A stretch of 64,000 bases of DNA from Neoceratodus forsteri (lineage: Eukaryota > Chordata > Ceratodontiformes > Ceratodontidae). The notes beneath the pieces were generated by a model. That model was not told the origin of the DNA, made no database searches, and was given only the letters and a program-made list of their open reading frames with translations. The translations under genes were made by a program, and so were the position numbers. How positions within the stretch are numbered: the stretch's first letter is position 1; each line of letters opens with the position of its first letter. Positions 1 through 10,186 of this stretch are shown here, in pieces. The DNA is taken from positions 607,543,501-607,607,500 of the forward strand of contig CM057456.1 in the NCBI GenBank assembly GCA_016271365.2. The letters run 5' to 3'.

Positions 1-1179
1 CCCTTGGAGAACCTTGCTACTTTGGTTCTGGGGTGGGGAAGAGGATGGGAAATAAGGATGCTGCCAGGGTGGTGGGATGGGGTAATTTACTGGGGTATTT
101 TCATATAGCATAAACAAACGCTTTTTGTTCTATGATATGGCAGCTGACTACGGGGGGAGGTGCTGCTTATCCACTGTAGGAGAAACAATTATACTTGACA
201 ATGTTGTGTAGTTGCTGGAGGGGGAAGAAGGGTGGTCAGGGGTGCAGACAATGGGGAGGATGGGAGGGTAAATGTTTAATGTCCATGTTGCAAATAAGAT
301 AAGCAGGAGTGGGTGACGGGTTTTTGTGTAGTTTTTTGTTTCGTTTTTTGTTATTAAGAAGAGAAGCTCCCAAATATTCAAATACCAAATATCCAAAGAT
401 TTGGCTCCCGAATACTGAATATTTGGCCAAATATTTGGGAAAAGGTATTTGCACACCCCTAGTGAACAGTAAGTGAAGTAACAATGCAATACACTAATGG
501 TATTTATGCATGTGAATACAGAATCCCACTCCCACTGTCAACAGACAAGAAAAGCCAGAGTCTCGTGTGTTCATCAGGAAGACCAGACTCAGTAGAGCAA
601 ACAACATATTTAATCATTAACACATCCTAACAGACCCTGAGATGGCCACTGCAACAGAAAGACAGACAGGTGGGCCATCAACATGTGTGATCAACACGAG
701 ACATGACAACAACCACCATCACAACACCACACAAAACACCTTCCTTGCCACTGAGCATTCAACCACTGGGGAGACCATGAGGAGCAAGCACACCATGTGA
801 GGGTTTAAGCATGCTACCACAGCCCAGGACAACAGTCCACTACTATTCCCTTAGCAGACATTAACGGCGACATTGATGGTATAGCATTGCCACAACATGC
901 TGGGCCACTGGCCAATACTACACCATATGCTGGACACAGTAGGTTCACAGCAAGTGCCCAGAGATGGTTGGAGAACATGTTCCTGATGGCACAAAGTCTG
1001 GAGCTGCAACATCTCCAGCTTGCAAGGGTATGGCTGGCACAGCCATGTTAGCACGCAGAGGCATTTTGGACACACACTAAAAAGCTGCTGTGAGAGGGTT
1101 GGGGGAGTACAGCTGGCATCTGCCAGGATCTGAATAGCAACCTACAGGAGCAGCAGGCATCTCAAGTATCCTAGGGTGT
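1..1179. other. Anonymous DNA, no gene seen
   Basis: No coding region can be supported here. The short reading frames lack recognisable domains. Around 360-440 the sequence is rich in ATTTGG/CCAAAT words, which suggests an old repeat, but I cannot name a family. From about 600 the base composition resembles the Harbinger-like remnant that follows, so degraded upstream parts of that remnant may extend into this stretch. Confidence 0.5.
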
Positions 1180-1482
1180 ATTCCTGACCATCTCAGCCAG
1201 CTGCTGGAGGCACATAGACAGGCCACAGCATTCAATACTAGTGCTGCAGACACACATGCACACCCTCTATTAGCACCATATCCACCACCAGATGAAACAT
1301 CAATGCCCATACACCCACAAACAACATGAACACCTACTTGTACTGTAACTGGAGTTGAAGACACAAGGCCTAGACAAGACCAAATATCTGGCACACAGAA
1401 AATCATCAAGGCCTCCAAAGCTACGGAAGCAACAACCATTAGACACAAACAAATATCACACGAATACTACTCAGACAGGTAA
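1180..1482 (+). pseudogene. Possible Harbinger-type Myb accessory-protein C-terminus (remnant)
   Basis: A plus-strand frame of about 100 codons ends in TAA at 1480-1482 and contains one internal TGA (after IHPQTT). It begins IPDHLSQLLEAHRQAT and continues into a Ser/Thr/Pro-rich stretch with PLLAPYPPPDETS. This layout, a short amphipathic helix followed by a low-complexity tail, resembles the C-terminal part of the Myb/SANT-like DNA-binding protein encoded by many PIF/Harbinger transposons. Upstream sequence (850-1180) gives only fragments in shifted frames. No Myb domain and no DDE transposase are visible nearby. The family assignment is an inference from style, not from a diagnostic motif. 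Confidence 0.25.
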
Positions 1483-2801
1483 CATGATCACCATGGACCA
1501 TAGATAATTGCTAGGTGGACCCTGTACATAATACCAGTCAGAGTCTCACACACTGTTGCTGGCATGTGAGATATCATTTGGTAAGAGGGCCCTATATCAG
1601 CTACACACTGTGTCCCCTATGCAGGTATTGCAAGCATGTGGGGGCACAGTTTGGGAGGGGAGGCCAACATGTATAGCAGCTCAGCTTTGAAAGATGGTTC
1701 ACGGTAGGGATTAATCTTTGCACATGCACCTATGACTAGATGTTCCTCTGACATGTGTCTCCATGTTCCTCCCTACAGAATAACTAAGGACACAGTAAAC
1801 AAGCAGGTAATGTCCACAACAGGTACCCACTAGCACAGTGATCTCTATCTGAATGGCCATGTCTCACCAAAAGGGAAGACACTGCTACTGATGACATCAT
1901 GAGTTATTATGTTGGGGCTGTGTACCAGTCCTTACTGTGTTGGTGAGGACTGAGGTTACTGTACTGCATGTGTATGGAAATTTGCCTGTTCCCTATACTG
2001 CAATCTTTATGCCAAGTGTGCATTGTGCACTGCGCATATTTTTATCTTTTCCCCCAATAAATGTGTACTGATGCCACATCTGTGTTATGTGCTGCCTCAT
2101 GTATATGTCACCTATATATAACAATTGTGCTGCACTTGCATTGTCCTTAGGTGGATGTTACACATGTTGTGCTATTTGTAGCTGTAATAGTCCTGTGCGG
2201 ATTGAGAAAGGTTGTTATTTTCATTTTCAGACATTCTGCTTTACATTGCACCACTACATGCGGTACTGTTGACATCCAGTCCAATGTCACTTTCACCACT
2301 GTCCGCTGCATGATTCACCAGCTTATATTTTATTTTCATACACCATGCAGGTCACTGCAGTACCTTCCAGGGATGCCTGTTTGGGAGAGTGTGTTACATC
2401 ACCTGTGCTGTGTACACATGCTCATGTCAGTGGACATTGAGGCCATCTGTGCTTTCCTCTGGGGTTGGGTAGTATGGCCATGATGTGTTGTCATGTGGCA
2501 TGGGGGGGCCTTGAGATGGTGTTAATTCTGTCCCATTGTATAAGGCTGCTGCAGGACAACATCTTGAATGCTCTGCCTCCTAGGGTGTGTGTACAAATGG
2601 GAACATTGTTGGCACAAGAATTATAAGGAATAAGGGCTTTCACAGGCATGTTAGAGCGATGCATGGGGTGCGTGGCCACACTCAGTGGTTACCTGAAGAA
2701 ATGTCAAACTGTTATCATGATGGGAAGTATACCAGTTTGGAAATTTTGTGCCAACCATTTTGATATCACACTGCATAAGCCTAGAAGCCCCTACTGCCTA
2801 C
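1483..2801. other. Anonymous DNA with one polyadenylation-like signal
   Basis: No supported gene. A canonical AATAAA lies at 2056-2061 behind a C-rich stretch and could be the 3' end of the element whose coding remnant sits at 1180-1482. The rest (2080-2800) has only short frames without domains. Confidence 0.4.
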
Positions 2802-2870
2802 TTTATTTATTTATTTATTTAAAATCTGGTAACCGGGAAAGGCACACTGAGCCGAGGCTCATTTCCAGGT
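2802..2870 (-). promoter_or_regulatory. LINE 3' terminal stem-loop and tail (copy A)
   Basis: The last bases of the LINE contain the perfect inverted repeat GAGCCGAGGCTC at 2849-2860, then a short linker and the (TAAA)n tail. The equivalent hairpin occurs in copy B (17881-17895), copy C (43432-43443) and an isolated tail (25455-25465) with different paired bases. In L2/CR1-type LINEs such 3' stem-loops are known to be bound by the element's own RT to start target-primed reverse transcription. Confidence 0.6.
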
Positions 2871-3533
2871 GCGACCAAGGGACAAGGTACACAAAAGGAG
2901 TAACAAAGTAACACTCAGAGGAATAAATGGTACAAGTTACAGAACACAGATTTCAAAATGAGGATAGTAATAAACAAAATTGTAAGAAACAATAGATACA
3001 GTGAGTTAATTAACAAATTAATTACAACAATATATACATATAATACAATATAATAAAATATAATATAATATAATTATACAATGTAACATAGTGAGGGGAC
3101 ACAGGGAGTTGAAACAGGTGCACACTCCAGTAGCCATCAGAGTATCGATGAGAGGCACTGGCGCTTGAAAGGGAGGCAGATGCTGGGGAGAAGGGGAGAT
3201 GAGTAGAGCACTCGGGGCACTGTGAGGAGGGGAGAAGCCTGAGAAGTCTTTTGAAAGAGGAGAAAGAGGAGGAAAGATGAAGGTCAGAGAGGAGATTGTT
3301 CCAGAGAAGGGGATGTGGTAGGAGAAAGCCGATTGACCAGCAGAAGAGAAAGGGCAGGGAATGGTGAAGGTACGAGGGCCCCTGTTGCACATAGAGTGGG
3401 TAGCAGAGGTGGCAGGTGATAGGCGGGTGGAGAGATAGGAAGGGAGGGTGCCAAACCAGTACTTGGCAATGAAGGCGGCACTGTGAATAGTTCTGTGTGA
3501 TAAGGGAGCTAGGGAAAGCAGCGCATGTAGAAG

Positions 3534-5140
3534 TCAGTGGTGGGTGAGAGGAGGAGAGGCTGTTGCAAAGTGGCAGAAAGAGTTCAGGAGCATGTCCAGT
3601 TTGGAGAAGGATGAGACAGGGGCTGTGCCATAAATAGCATCAGCATAGTGCAGGACTGGAAGAATTGTTTTAAGTACCAATTCGCATCTAGTGGTGAGAG
3701 ACAGACTATCTTTATGGTGATAGAGGACTGTAAGTTTGGGCCTAAGCTTGGAACAGTTGCCGTCAATATGGGTAGAGAAGTCCAGATGTCTGTCCAACCA
3801 GATACCCAGGTATTTAAAGGCCGGGACTATCTCAAGAGAAGAGCTGTCCAGAGTGATGAAAATGGGGGGGGGAGAGGAGAGGGAGGCCAGTTTCTGTGTA
3901 GAGCTGAAGACCATAGTTGCTGTTTTCTTGGCGTTTAATTTTAGTTGGTTAGTTTTGAACCAGGCCTGAACTCTGTTGAGTCCTGTTGGAGGGAGGAAAG
4001 TACGCTGCTGGAGGTGGGGCCAGAGGCATAGATGATGGTGTCATCAGCATACATGTGCAGGTTTGAGGAATGACAGATGGAGGGGAGATCATTAATGAAG
4101 AGGGAGAAAAGGATGGGGCCAAGGTTGGAGCCTTGGGGAACCCCAGAGAGGATGGGGAGAGGGAAAGAGAGTGTGTCATCTACCGGTGCACCTCTTCAGG
4201 TCGACATCCCAACGGCGAAACACGAAAAAAGACCATTACGGAGACATTCGCTGTAATGGTCCTTTTTCAGTGCTTCACTTTCCACCGGTGTTCCCCCCCC
4301 CCCCCAGACCAACTCTGACCTGGAGTTGATAATCTTAAAGTCCAGGAGGTGCAGGGAGCAGAGCCCCACAGAAAACACTCGCTGCATGGGTGGCACAATA
4401 CCTGCGTTGGTATTGTGCCATCGCTGTGGGTGAGATCGGCATTTTCACTGTCGACCTCTCTTGGTGCTTCTGTCATCCACTTGGACAGACTATTGTCTGT
4501 CTTGAAGGTATGAACGGAAGCAGTTTACTGCAGACTTAGCAAGGCCAAAGCATACAAGTTTTTGAAGAAGAAGGGGGTGGGAGATGGAGTCAAAAGCCTT
4601 AGCTAAGTCAATAAAAATGGCAGCAGTGATCTGGCTTTGGTCCATATAGGAGAAAATCGAGTCAGTGACCCACAGTAGGGAGGTGACCATAGAGTGATGC
4701 TTCTGGAAACCAGACAGCACAGGAGAGAGGAATTTGCTGTAGGCAAGAAAGTCAGAGAGTTTGGCATTGATAAGCATCTCTTGCACTTTGGCAAGGGAGG
4801 GGAGAAGAGAGATAGGATGGTAGTTTCCAGGAGAAGAGGGGTCACCACCCTTGTGTAAAGGAATTATCTTTGCAGATTTCCAGGCTTTGGGAACTGTGGC
4901 TGTGGAGAGGGAGAGGTTCAGAATATAGGTCAGTGGTGTGATTATAGCAGGTGCGGAAATGTGGAGAATTCTAGGGTGGAGCCTGTCCAATCTAGATTTA
5001 GCAGCATTTAGAGACATTATAGTGGAGAAGACCTCATGGGGTGAAGGAGGGGAAGACGAATCTGGGGTGGGGGGAAGAGTTAGGTGGGGCAGGAGGGGAG
5101 TGAGTTGGGGAAGGGGAGTCAGGCAGGCTGCAAGTGGCAA
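3534..5140 (-). pseudogene. Reverse transcriptase of LINE copy A (interrupted)
   Basis: Minus-strand RT remnant that would copy LINE RNA at the target site. The N-terminal half (5140 to 4490) reads through PKAWKSAKIIPLHKGGD, NYHPISLLPS and the first catalytic block FIDLAKAFDS. The frame then reaches the 290-bp insert at 4181-4470. Beyond it the LINE resumes with [17 protein letters not shown] and the catalytic [10 protein letters not shown], whose YADD codons lie at 4040-4051. The last part (3914 to 3534) carries the thumb-like FKYLGIWLDRHLDF in another frame. The catalytic aspartates survive, but the protein is broken by the insert and at least two frameshifts. Confidence 0.8.
4181..4470. 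mobile_element. 290-bp TIR element (hAT-like MITE?) inserted in LINE copy A
   Basis: The insert interrupts the LINE RT between the codons for SVQVDD and the following TLSFPLPIL. It is flanked by a direct repeat TGTCATC (4174-4180 and 4471-4477); counting one mismatch the duplication is 8 bp, the length made by hAT transposases. The ends are imperfect inverted repeats sharing GCACC and AGGTCGACA (4183-4207 against 4448-4468). Two internal hairpins are visible, near 4227-4263 (GACCATTACGG/CTGTAATGGTC) and 4400-4420. It has no coding capacity. The superfamily is inferred from the duplication length only. Confidence 0.55.
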
Positions 5141-5175
5141 ATAACTTGTTGAAAGCCTCCGCTATGGAGATTGGG

Positions 5176-6357
5176 TCAGAGACAGGGGAATTGTTGATTT
5201 TGAGGATGGGACAGGCCTGTTGGGAGGGAGGGAGGGTTAAAGAGAGAGTGAATCACTTTTAAGAAGGAAGAGGTGAAGTTGTGGCATAGGTGAAGCTGGA
5301 AATTGAAATATGTTACCTTGGAGAGGTGTATTGCCTTGGTACAGCTGTTTCTTAGCTTCTTGTAAGCCTGTAGGTCTGTTGGAGCTAGGGAAGCTTTGTA
5401 GAGTTTCCAAGCTTTATCCGAGGCACAACATTTGGCTAGAAGGTCTGCTGTTATCCAGGGGTGATTCTGATATTTTACCCTGGCTTTTTTCAGGGGAGCA
5501 TGGAGGTTCCAGATGTGGTTAAAAATGCTGTAGAAGAGGGAAAGGGCATGGTCAACATTGCGGGCCGAGAAAATGGGTTGCCAGTCAGCATTAGAGAGGC
5601 TGTGTTGCAGGGCAGCTAGGTCGAGGGTGTGGAGAGGACACAACCATACGTATTTGGAAGGGGAGTAGGGGGAGTGGATTTTATGAATGCAGTAGGTGAT
5701 ATTGTAGTCACTGAGGGCATCAGACAGGATACTGGAGGAAGTGATGCGATGGGGCTGGGAGGATAGAACCCAGTCGAGCAGGGAGTGGTTTTGGGACCAG
5801 TGGTTTAGGTGGGTGGGTTCCTGGATAAATTGTGTTAGATTAAGCACCTCGATCCTGTGTAGGGTAGGCTTGGCAGCACGGGAGAGCCAGTCAATGCTGA
5901 AGTCACTTAGGAGCAGTAGTTCTCCATTGGAAGTGTGAGAGGTGACCGAGGAGATGGCTTTGACAAGGGAGTCAGCAGTGGACTTGGGAGGGGCACAGAG
6001 AGTGCCAATGTATAGAGGGGCTGAGGAGGGAAGGGAAAGGAGGGCGATAATGAGTTCATTGGAGAAGGAGGGACAGGACTCTTTAAGGGTGATAGAGCAG
6101 GAGAGGGATTTCCTGACATATAAGGCTACACCGCCACCACACTTACCTCTGTCCTAGCGGAAAAGGTTGAAATCAGGGATTGCAAGTGAGGAATTGGGAA
6201 TTCTGGCCAACAGCCAGGTTTCAGAGATGCAGAGAATGTCTGGATGATATTGAGTGAACCACACTTTGAGGGCATCAGTTTTGGGGAGGAGACTCCTAGC
6301 ATTGAGGTGATAGATACAAAGTCCCTTGGGAAAAGTAGAGAGGTTAGAGAGCAACAA
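5176..6357 (-). pseudogene. Endonuclease and linker of LINE copy A
   Basis: Minus-strand remnant of the apurinic-like endonuclease that nicks the target. The N-terminus carries GLCIYHLNARSLLPK and ILCISETWL (the catalytic Glu region), followed by an in-frame TAG after NLFR at 6154. The frame resumes through ALYVRKSLSCSIT and LLLSDFSIDW to NHSLLDWVLSSQ and ALSDYNITYC, the end of the EN fold where SDH would be expected; here the His is not seen. The linker to the RT ends near 5176. The single early stop and the frameshift to the RT make it a pseudogene. Confidence 0.7.
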
Positions 6358-7480
6358 TGCACTGGGAAAGGATGGGAATGCGGAGGAGGGAGATGGGGAA
6401 AGGAGTGGGCCAGGGTTGGGTTGGACATCGCCAGAGAGGAGTAGGAGAAGAAGGATGAGGGACAGATGTGGGGGCGTTTAGACTTACTAGGGATATCAGT
6501 GGAGGATGGATAGGAGAGGTTTAAACAGTGGTATAGGGCCTCAAGGTTAAGGAGGAAGGAAGGAAGCAAGGAAGGGTGTGGGGAGAAGGCAGGGGGGTGA
6601 TGGGGTGTGGGTAGAGGTGTGACGTAGGTGGTGGGTTGAGGTTGGAGCAAGAGAGGACTGGGGCAGGCAGGGGACAGAGTTGATAGGAAGAAACACTGGA
6701 CAGAAGGGGAAGGGGTAGGGGTACGGCGGAGTAAGTAAACAGGAGGGGTCAGCTGAGGGAAAGCAGAGGGGGGGACGGAGACAAGAGGGGGAGGTGGAAG
6801 AGTGGAGGAGAGGAGCAGTGGAAGGAGGTAGAGTAGCATGAATGAGGTTGCAGTCATGATTGGGGGAGGCAGGAACAATACTATATAGAGAGAGAAATAA
6901 AACGAGACAGTGGGGAACAGGTGATAAACTGGTGCCCGATGCGGGTAGGGCAGGGTTGGGGCAGGTTCAAGGGAGGAGGGTTAGCCGCTGGCAGGAGAAG
7001 AGAATAGGGAATTTGAGCACTGATGTAACACTAGCAGGGCTGCTATTTTAATTCATAGTGGCGGATCAGATTGCTGCAAGAGCTATAAATGCTATACAGT
7101 AGGTAGAAGCCACAAAACAATCCAACAATCAAAGAGAGTGCACCAAGATGGCAAAAAGAATTAATGAGTCAATTTTAAAATTGGGGATAAGGAGCACACT
7201 AGACAGGATGGGTGGACGTGCCTGCAGAGAGTGGAGAGAGTGGGGGTGGTTAAAGAGTTGAAGGTGGGAACAGTAACAATACGAAGTTCAGACATGCCTC
7301 CTTGGTCTAGGGAATAATCAGCAGGAGTTAAGGATAGAATGGAAGTGTATTTAATAAAGGAAGTGGGTGGGGAGGGTGGAGGGCCAAAACTCATTCAGAG
7401 AGCAGCACACAGAGAGGACTAGGCTGGAGAGTCGAGAAGCACCAGATTTAAAATTCAGGTTGCAGTTTGCTTCAAGGTGC

Positions 7481-7960
7481 GTACTTCTCCACGCCGCAGG
7501 AGTTCGGTGGCAGTTCAGTAGGGGCTGGGGAGGACAGTCTGGAAATCTTAAGCCCTCAGACCCTTCTCCATGCTGTGGGGGTTCAGCAGCAGTTCAATCA
7601 GGGCTGGGGAGTGCAGTCTGGAAATCTTAAGCCCTCAGACCCTTTTCCATGATGCAGGGATTCGGTTGCAGTTCATTCAGGGCTGGGGAGGGCAATCTGG
7701 AAATCTTAAGCCCTCAGACCCTTCACGTTGCGGGGGTTTGGCAGCAGTTCAGTCAGGACTGAGGATGACAGTCTGGAAATATTAAGCCCTCAGACCCTCC
7801 TCCATGCTGTGGGGGTTCAGCAACAGTTCAGTCGGGGCTGGGAAGGGCAGCCTGGAAATCTTATGCCCACAGACCCTTCCCCACACTGCAGGGGTTCGGG
7901 GGTAGTTCAGTCGGGGCTAGGGAGGACAGTCTGGAAATCTGAAGCCCTCAGACCCTGGGG
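7481..7960. repeat. 79-bp tandem repeat, about six copies
   Basis: The word CAGACCC recurs at 7557, 7636, 7715, 7791, 7870 and 7949, giving periods of 79, 79, 76, 79 and 79 bp. Each unit contains a variant of GGGCTGGGGAGG, TCTGGAAATCTTAAGCCCT and GGGGTTCGGCAGCAGTTCAG. Units differ by scattered substitutions and one 3-bp deletion. The array ends at a unit boundary near 7955. It lies on the 5' side of minus-strand LINE copy A, where some LINEs carry tandem promoter monomers; that role is an inference. Confidence 0.85.
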
Positions 7961-8523
7961 AGAGAAGAAAAGTTTCATCCCCATTCTGGATTCTTGCATG
8001 GCATCAGCTGAGATGCAAAGCAAGCCTCCAGAAAAGCAGACATGACCCACAGGTCGACCACACCAACCTGCCAAAATACACATCCAACCCACCATAATGG
8101 CTGCATCAATACACCAGTATGACCACCTTATCCACCAGAATACACATTCTGACATATGGGGATGGGACTTCTGGTGAGTCTGATCTTCTATTATGGTGGG
8201 TCAGGGGGCATTCTGGTGTCCCTGTGTGGTCATTCTGAAAGCTGAGGTGATATTGTGCAAGTTGCCATCAGGAGAACCATGACTTTTCCAGAACTGTGAG
8301 CATTTATGTTTCGGCAATGTTTCCATCTCTACCCACATGTGTCTGTGGCTTGTTTGACTAGTGTGACCACATGCAATAGACACATGCTGGGCATGCAGCT
8401 GCACACAGCTCTTCCACATGTCTGTGGTAGAGGAGTGAGGCAGGAAGTACAGACAGACTATGGAAAAGGCACAAGGTGTAAACAGCATTACTTGACTATC
8501 AATGCAACAATTTCAGTGTGTTT
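7961..8523. other. Anonymous DNA
   Basis: No supported gene. A weak inverted pair ACCCACCATAAT/ATTATGGTGGGT sits at about 8084-8096 and 8190-8202, which could be the remains of a small foldback element. Otherwise nothing recognised. Confidence 0.4.
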
Positions 8524-8885
8524 GTGAACAGTGATTGTGCTTGTGTACAGTGTTTTAGCCTTTCTCTAGTCCCACTCTTGTTAGGGAAGCAGGACAGCAT
8601 GTAGGAAATAGAAGCCCCAGCACCAAGGGTGAGTAGAGTGCTGGAGGAGGAGGATGGGGAGGATGGAGGGTGTGCCAAAACACGCTAAGCGTGGACTGTG
8701 AGGAGTAGGCTGCTTTTATGTTGCATGTGGCTGGAGCTATTCCCTCACTTTGAACCTCAGGCTTTAGCCCTCCCATTTCAAGTTCTTTGTGAACAGCGAT
8801 TGTGCTTGTGTACACTGTTTAAGCTTTTGGCTTTTCTCTGTTCCCACTCTTCTTAGGGAAGCTGAGAAGCATGTAGGGAATAGAA
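8524..8885. repeat. Roughly 90-bp direct duplication around a 91-bp dispersed repeat
   Basis: The sequence from 8524 (GTGAACAGTGATTGTGCTTG) is repeated from 8789 with a few changes, an offset of 265 bp, and both copies run on through CCCACTCTT and TTAGGGAAGC. Between them, at 8685-8775, lies a 91-bp block that recurs at 14663-14753. The arrangement suggests a duplicated segment of a longer, unidentified repeat. Confidence 0.6.
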
Positions 8886-8912
8886 AGCCTAAAAAGATTA
8901 CCTCCTTCAACT

Positions 8913-9122
8913 CAGATCCAGAAACAAATGGTTTGATACCTTTTATTGGACCAACATAGATGTAATAAAAGAAAACAGTGCTTAAGCTTACAGACCAACC
9001 TAGTCCTTATTCAGAAGCTTAGCATAAGGACTTGGTTGGTCCAAAAGCTTAAGTACTGTTTTCTTTTGTTACATCTATGTTGGTCCATTAAAAGGTATAA
9101 AACCATTTGTTCCTGGATCTGT
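8913..9122. mobile_element. Foldback MITE, about 210 bp
   Basis: Two arms of roughly 80 bp (8913-8999 and 9041-9122) are inverted copies of each other. Shared blocks include GATCCAG, ACAAATGGTTT, ATTGGACCAACATAGATGTA and AAAGAAAACAGT. The loop holds AAGCTTA words. There is no coding sequence. Flanking duplications are not clear, so the superfamily is unassigned. Confidence 0.7.
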
Positions 9123-10036
9123 TCTTACAAGAACCAATACGGCAACTGACTAATTCTCCTCCTACTCATGGAGAGTGTGGACAGTAGCATGCAGGAGAGG
9201 ACAAAGCCCCTGTGGAGGTAACGTCTGTGGATCCAAGGCTACTAACCTGCCCATCCTCTGGATAAACTGAGAGAAGATGGTCCTAAATACTTGTCTACTT
9301 TTTGCTTCTGGATTTAACTGATGAAGTCCATCTTCCAAGTCTCTTGATGATGTATGATGTTGTGTTATTCTTTGATGCTGAAGAAGCTGCTCTGATTCAA
9401 ATAAAATGTCCTGGAAAGGGATAAGGCTTGAGCCAAGTTGATGCAGCAGTGTTTCTGATAATAATGCAAGGCTTGATGGAAAGTTAGGAATGTGAGAATC
9501 TGTTCAAATATTAGCAGAAGTACTAAGGGAGGATTACAGAGCACATAATGAAGATACTTTCATGCTGTAGATAAAGTAGCTCAGGTGGTGCTGATGAGAT
9601 CTTGGGGGAGATGTGATGACTGGAGGCCAGGGAATGACAACCCAGATTGGTCGAAGATAGTGACATAGCTGTTGGAGATGCAGTAAAGCATATAGTGCAG
9701 CGCAACGCATCACTTAGAAAACACATCAAGGCATTGACCTGCATTTGCAACCAAAGGTCAGACAAAACTATTAACGATCCTCCCAGAAACATGCCATGGA
9801 GATGTCAGAGATGGATGAGCGGGTGACAATAGAAATGTTCCAAAGGCAGCGTTTGAGAGTTGGGATCCAGGGCCAAAGTGTTAGATGAGTGCTAATGCAT
9901 TGGTGATATGAGCAGAAGATAGCAAATCTTTGAAGGAACCAATGAGTGGATGCTCAGGTTGGATGACGACAGAGGCGGAGATGAGAAGCATCGTGCCAGA
10001 AAGTATCCAGTAGCAAAACACCAATGGGATTGAGTG
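9123..10036. other. Anonymous DNA
   Basis: Nothing recognised. Short frames on both strands have no domains or repeats that I can support. Confidence 0.4.
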
Positions 10037-10186
10037 AAGCAATAAACCACGACAGGGTGTGGGCTATGCTGGGATTTACTCACAGCTGGCGTGGTTTGGC
10101 CACTAGGCTGCAGGACGAGTGGTGAAACCAGGGCAGCCGTGGGTAAATCCCAGCATAACCCACACTTTGGAGTGGTTTATTACGAT
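10037..10186. mobile_element. Foldback MITE with 49-bp arms
   Basis: The left arm (about 10040-10088) and right arm (about 10134-10184) are inverted copies containing AATAAACCAC, GTGTGGG and ATGCTGGGATTTAC. The loop contains a second, smaller inverted pair (GGTTTGGCCAC/GTGGTGAAACC), so the whole segment would fold into a two-step hairpin. It is non-coding, of unassigned family. Confidence 0.65.

Larger units (their letters stand above)
2802..7420 (-). mobile_element. L2/CR1-group LINE, copy A (long, inactivated)
   Basis: A non-LTR retrotransposon read on the minus strand. Its 3' end is a (TAAA)n tail at 2801-2820 preceded by a short 3' hairpin. The order in the sense direction is an apurinic endonuclease (about 6357 to 5176), a reverse transcriptase (about 5140 to 3534), then the 3' UTR. 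The EN motif LNARSLLPK and the RT motifs NYHPISLLPS, FIDLAKAFDSISH, GVPQGS and MYADD are typical of the Jockey/CR1/L2 lineage. EN and RT lie in different frames (a shift between 5176 and 5140), the RT is split by a 290-bp insert, and its C-terminal part is in a third frame, so the copy is dead. Sequence from 6360 to 7420 should be its ORF1/5' UTR, but I recognise no ORF1 domain there. A 79-bp tandem array starts just upstream. Confidence 0.8.

Noticed and set aside
3018..3481. Overlapping Ser/Pro/Leu-rich frames on the minus strand
   Set aside because: They lie in the 3' UTR of LINE copy A and reflect pyrimidine-rich composition.
6126..6878. 250-codon minus-strand frame as a gene
   Set aside because: It is a Pro/Ser/Leu-rich out-of-frame reading of LINE copy A that crosses its endonuclease.
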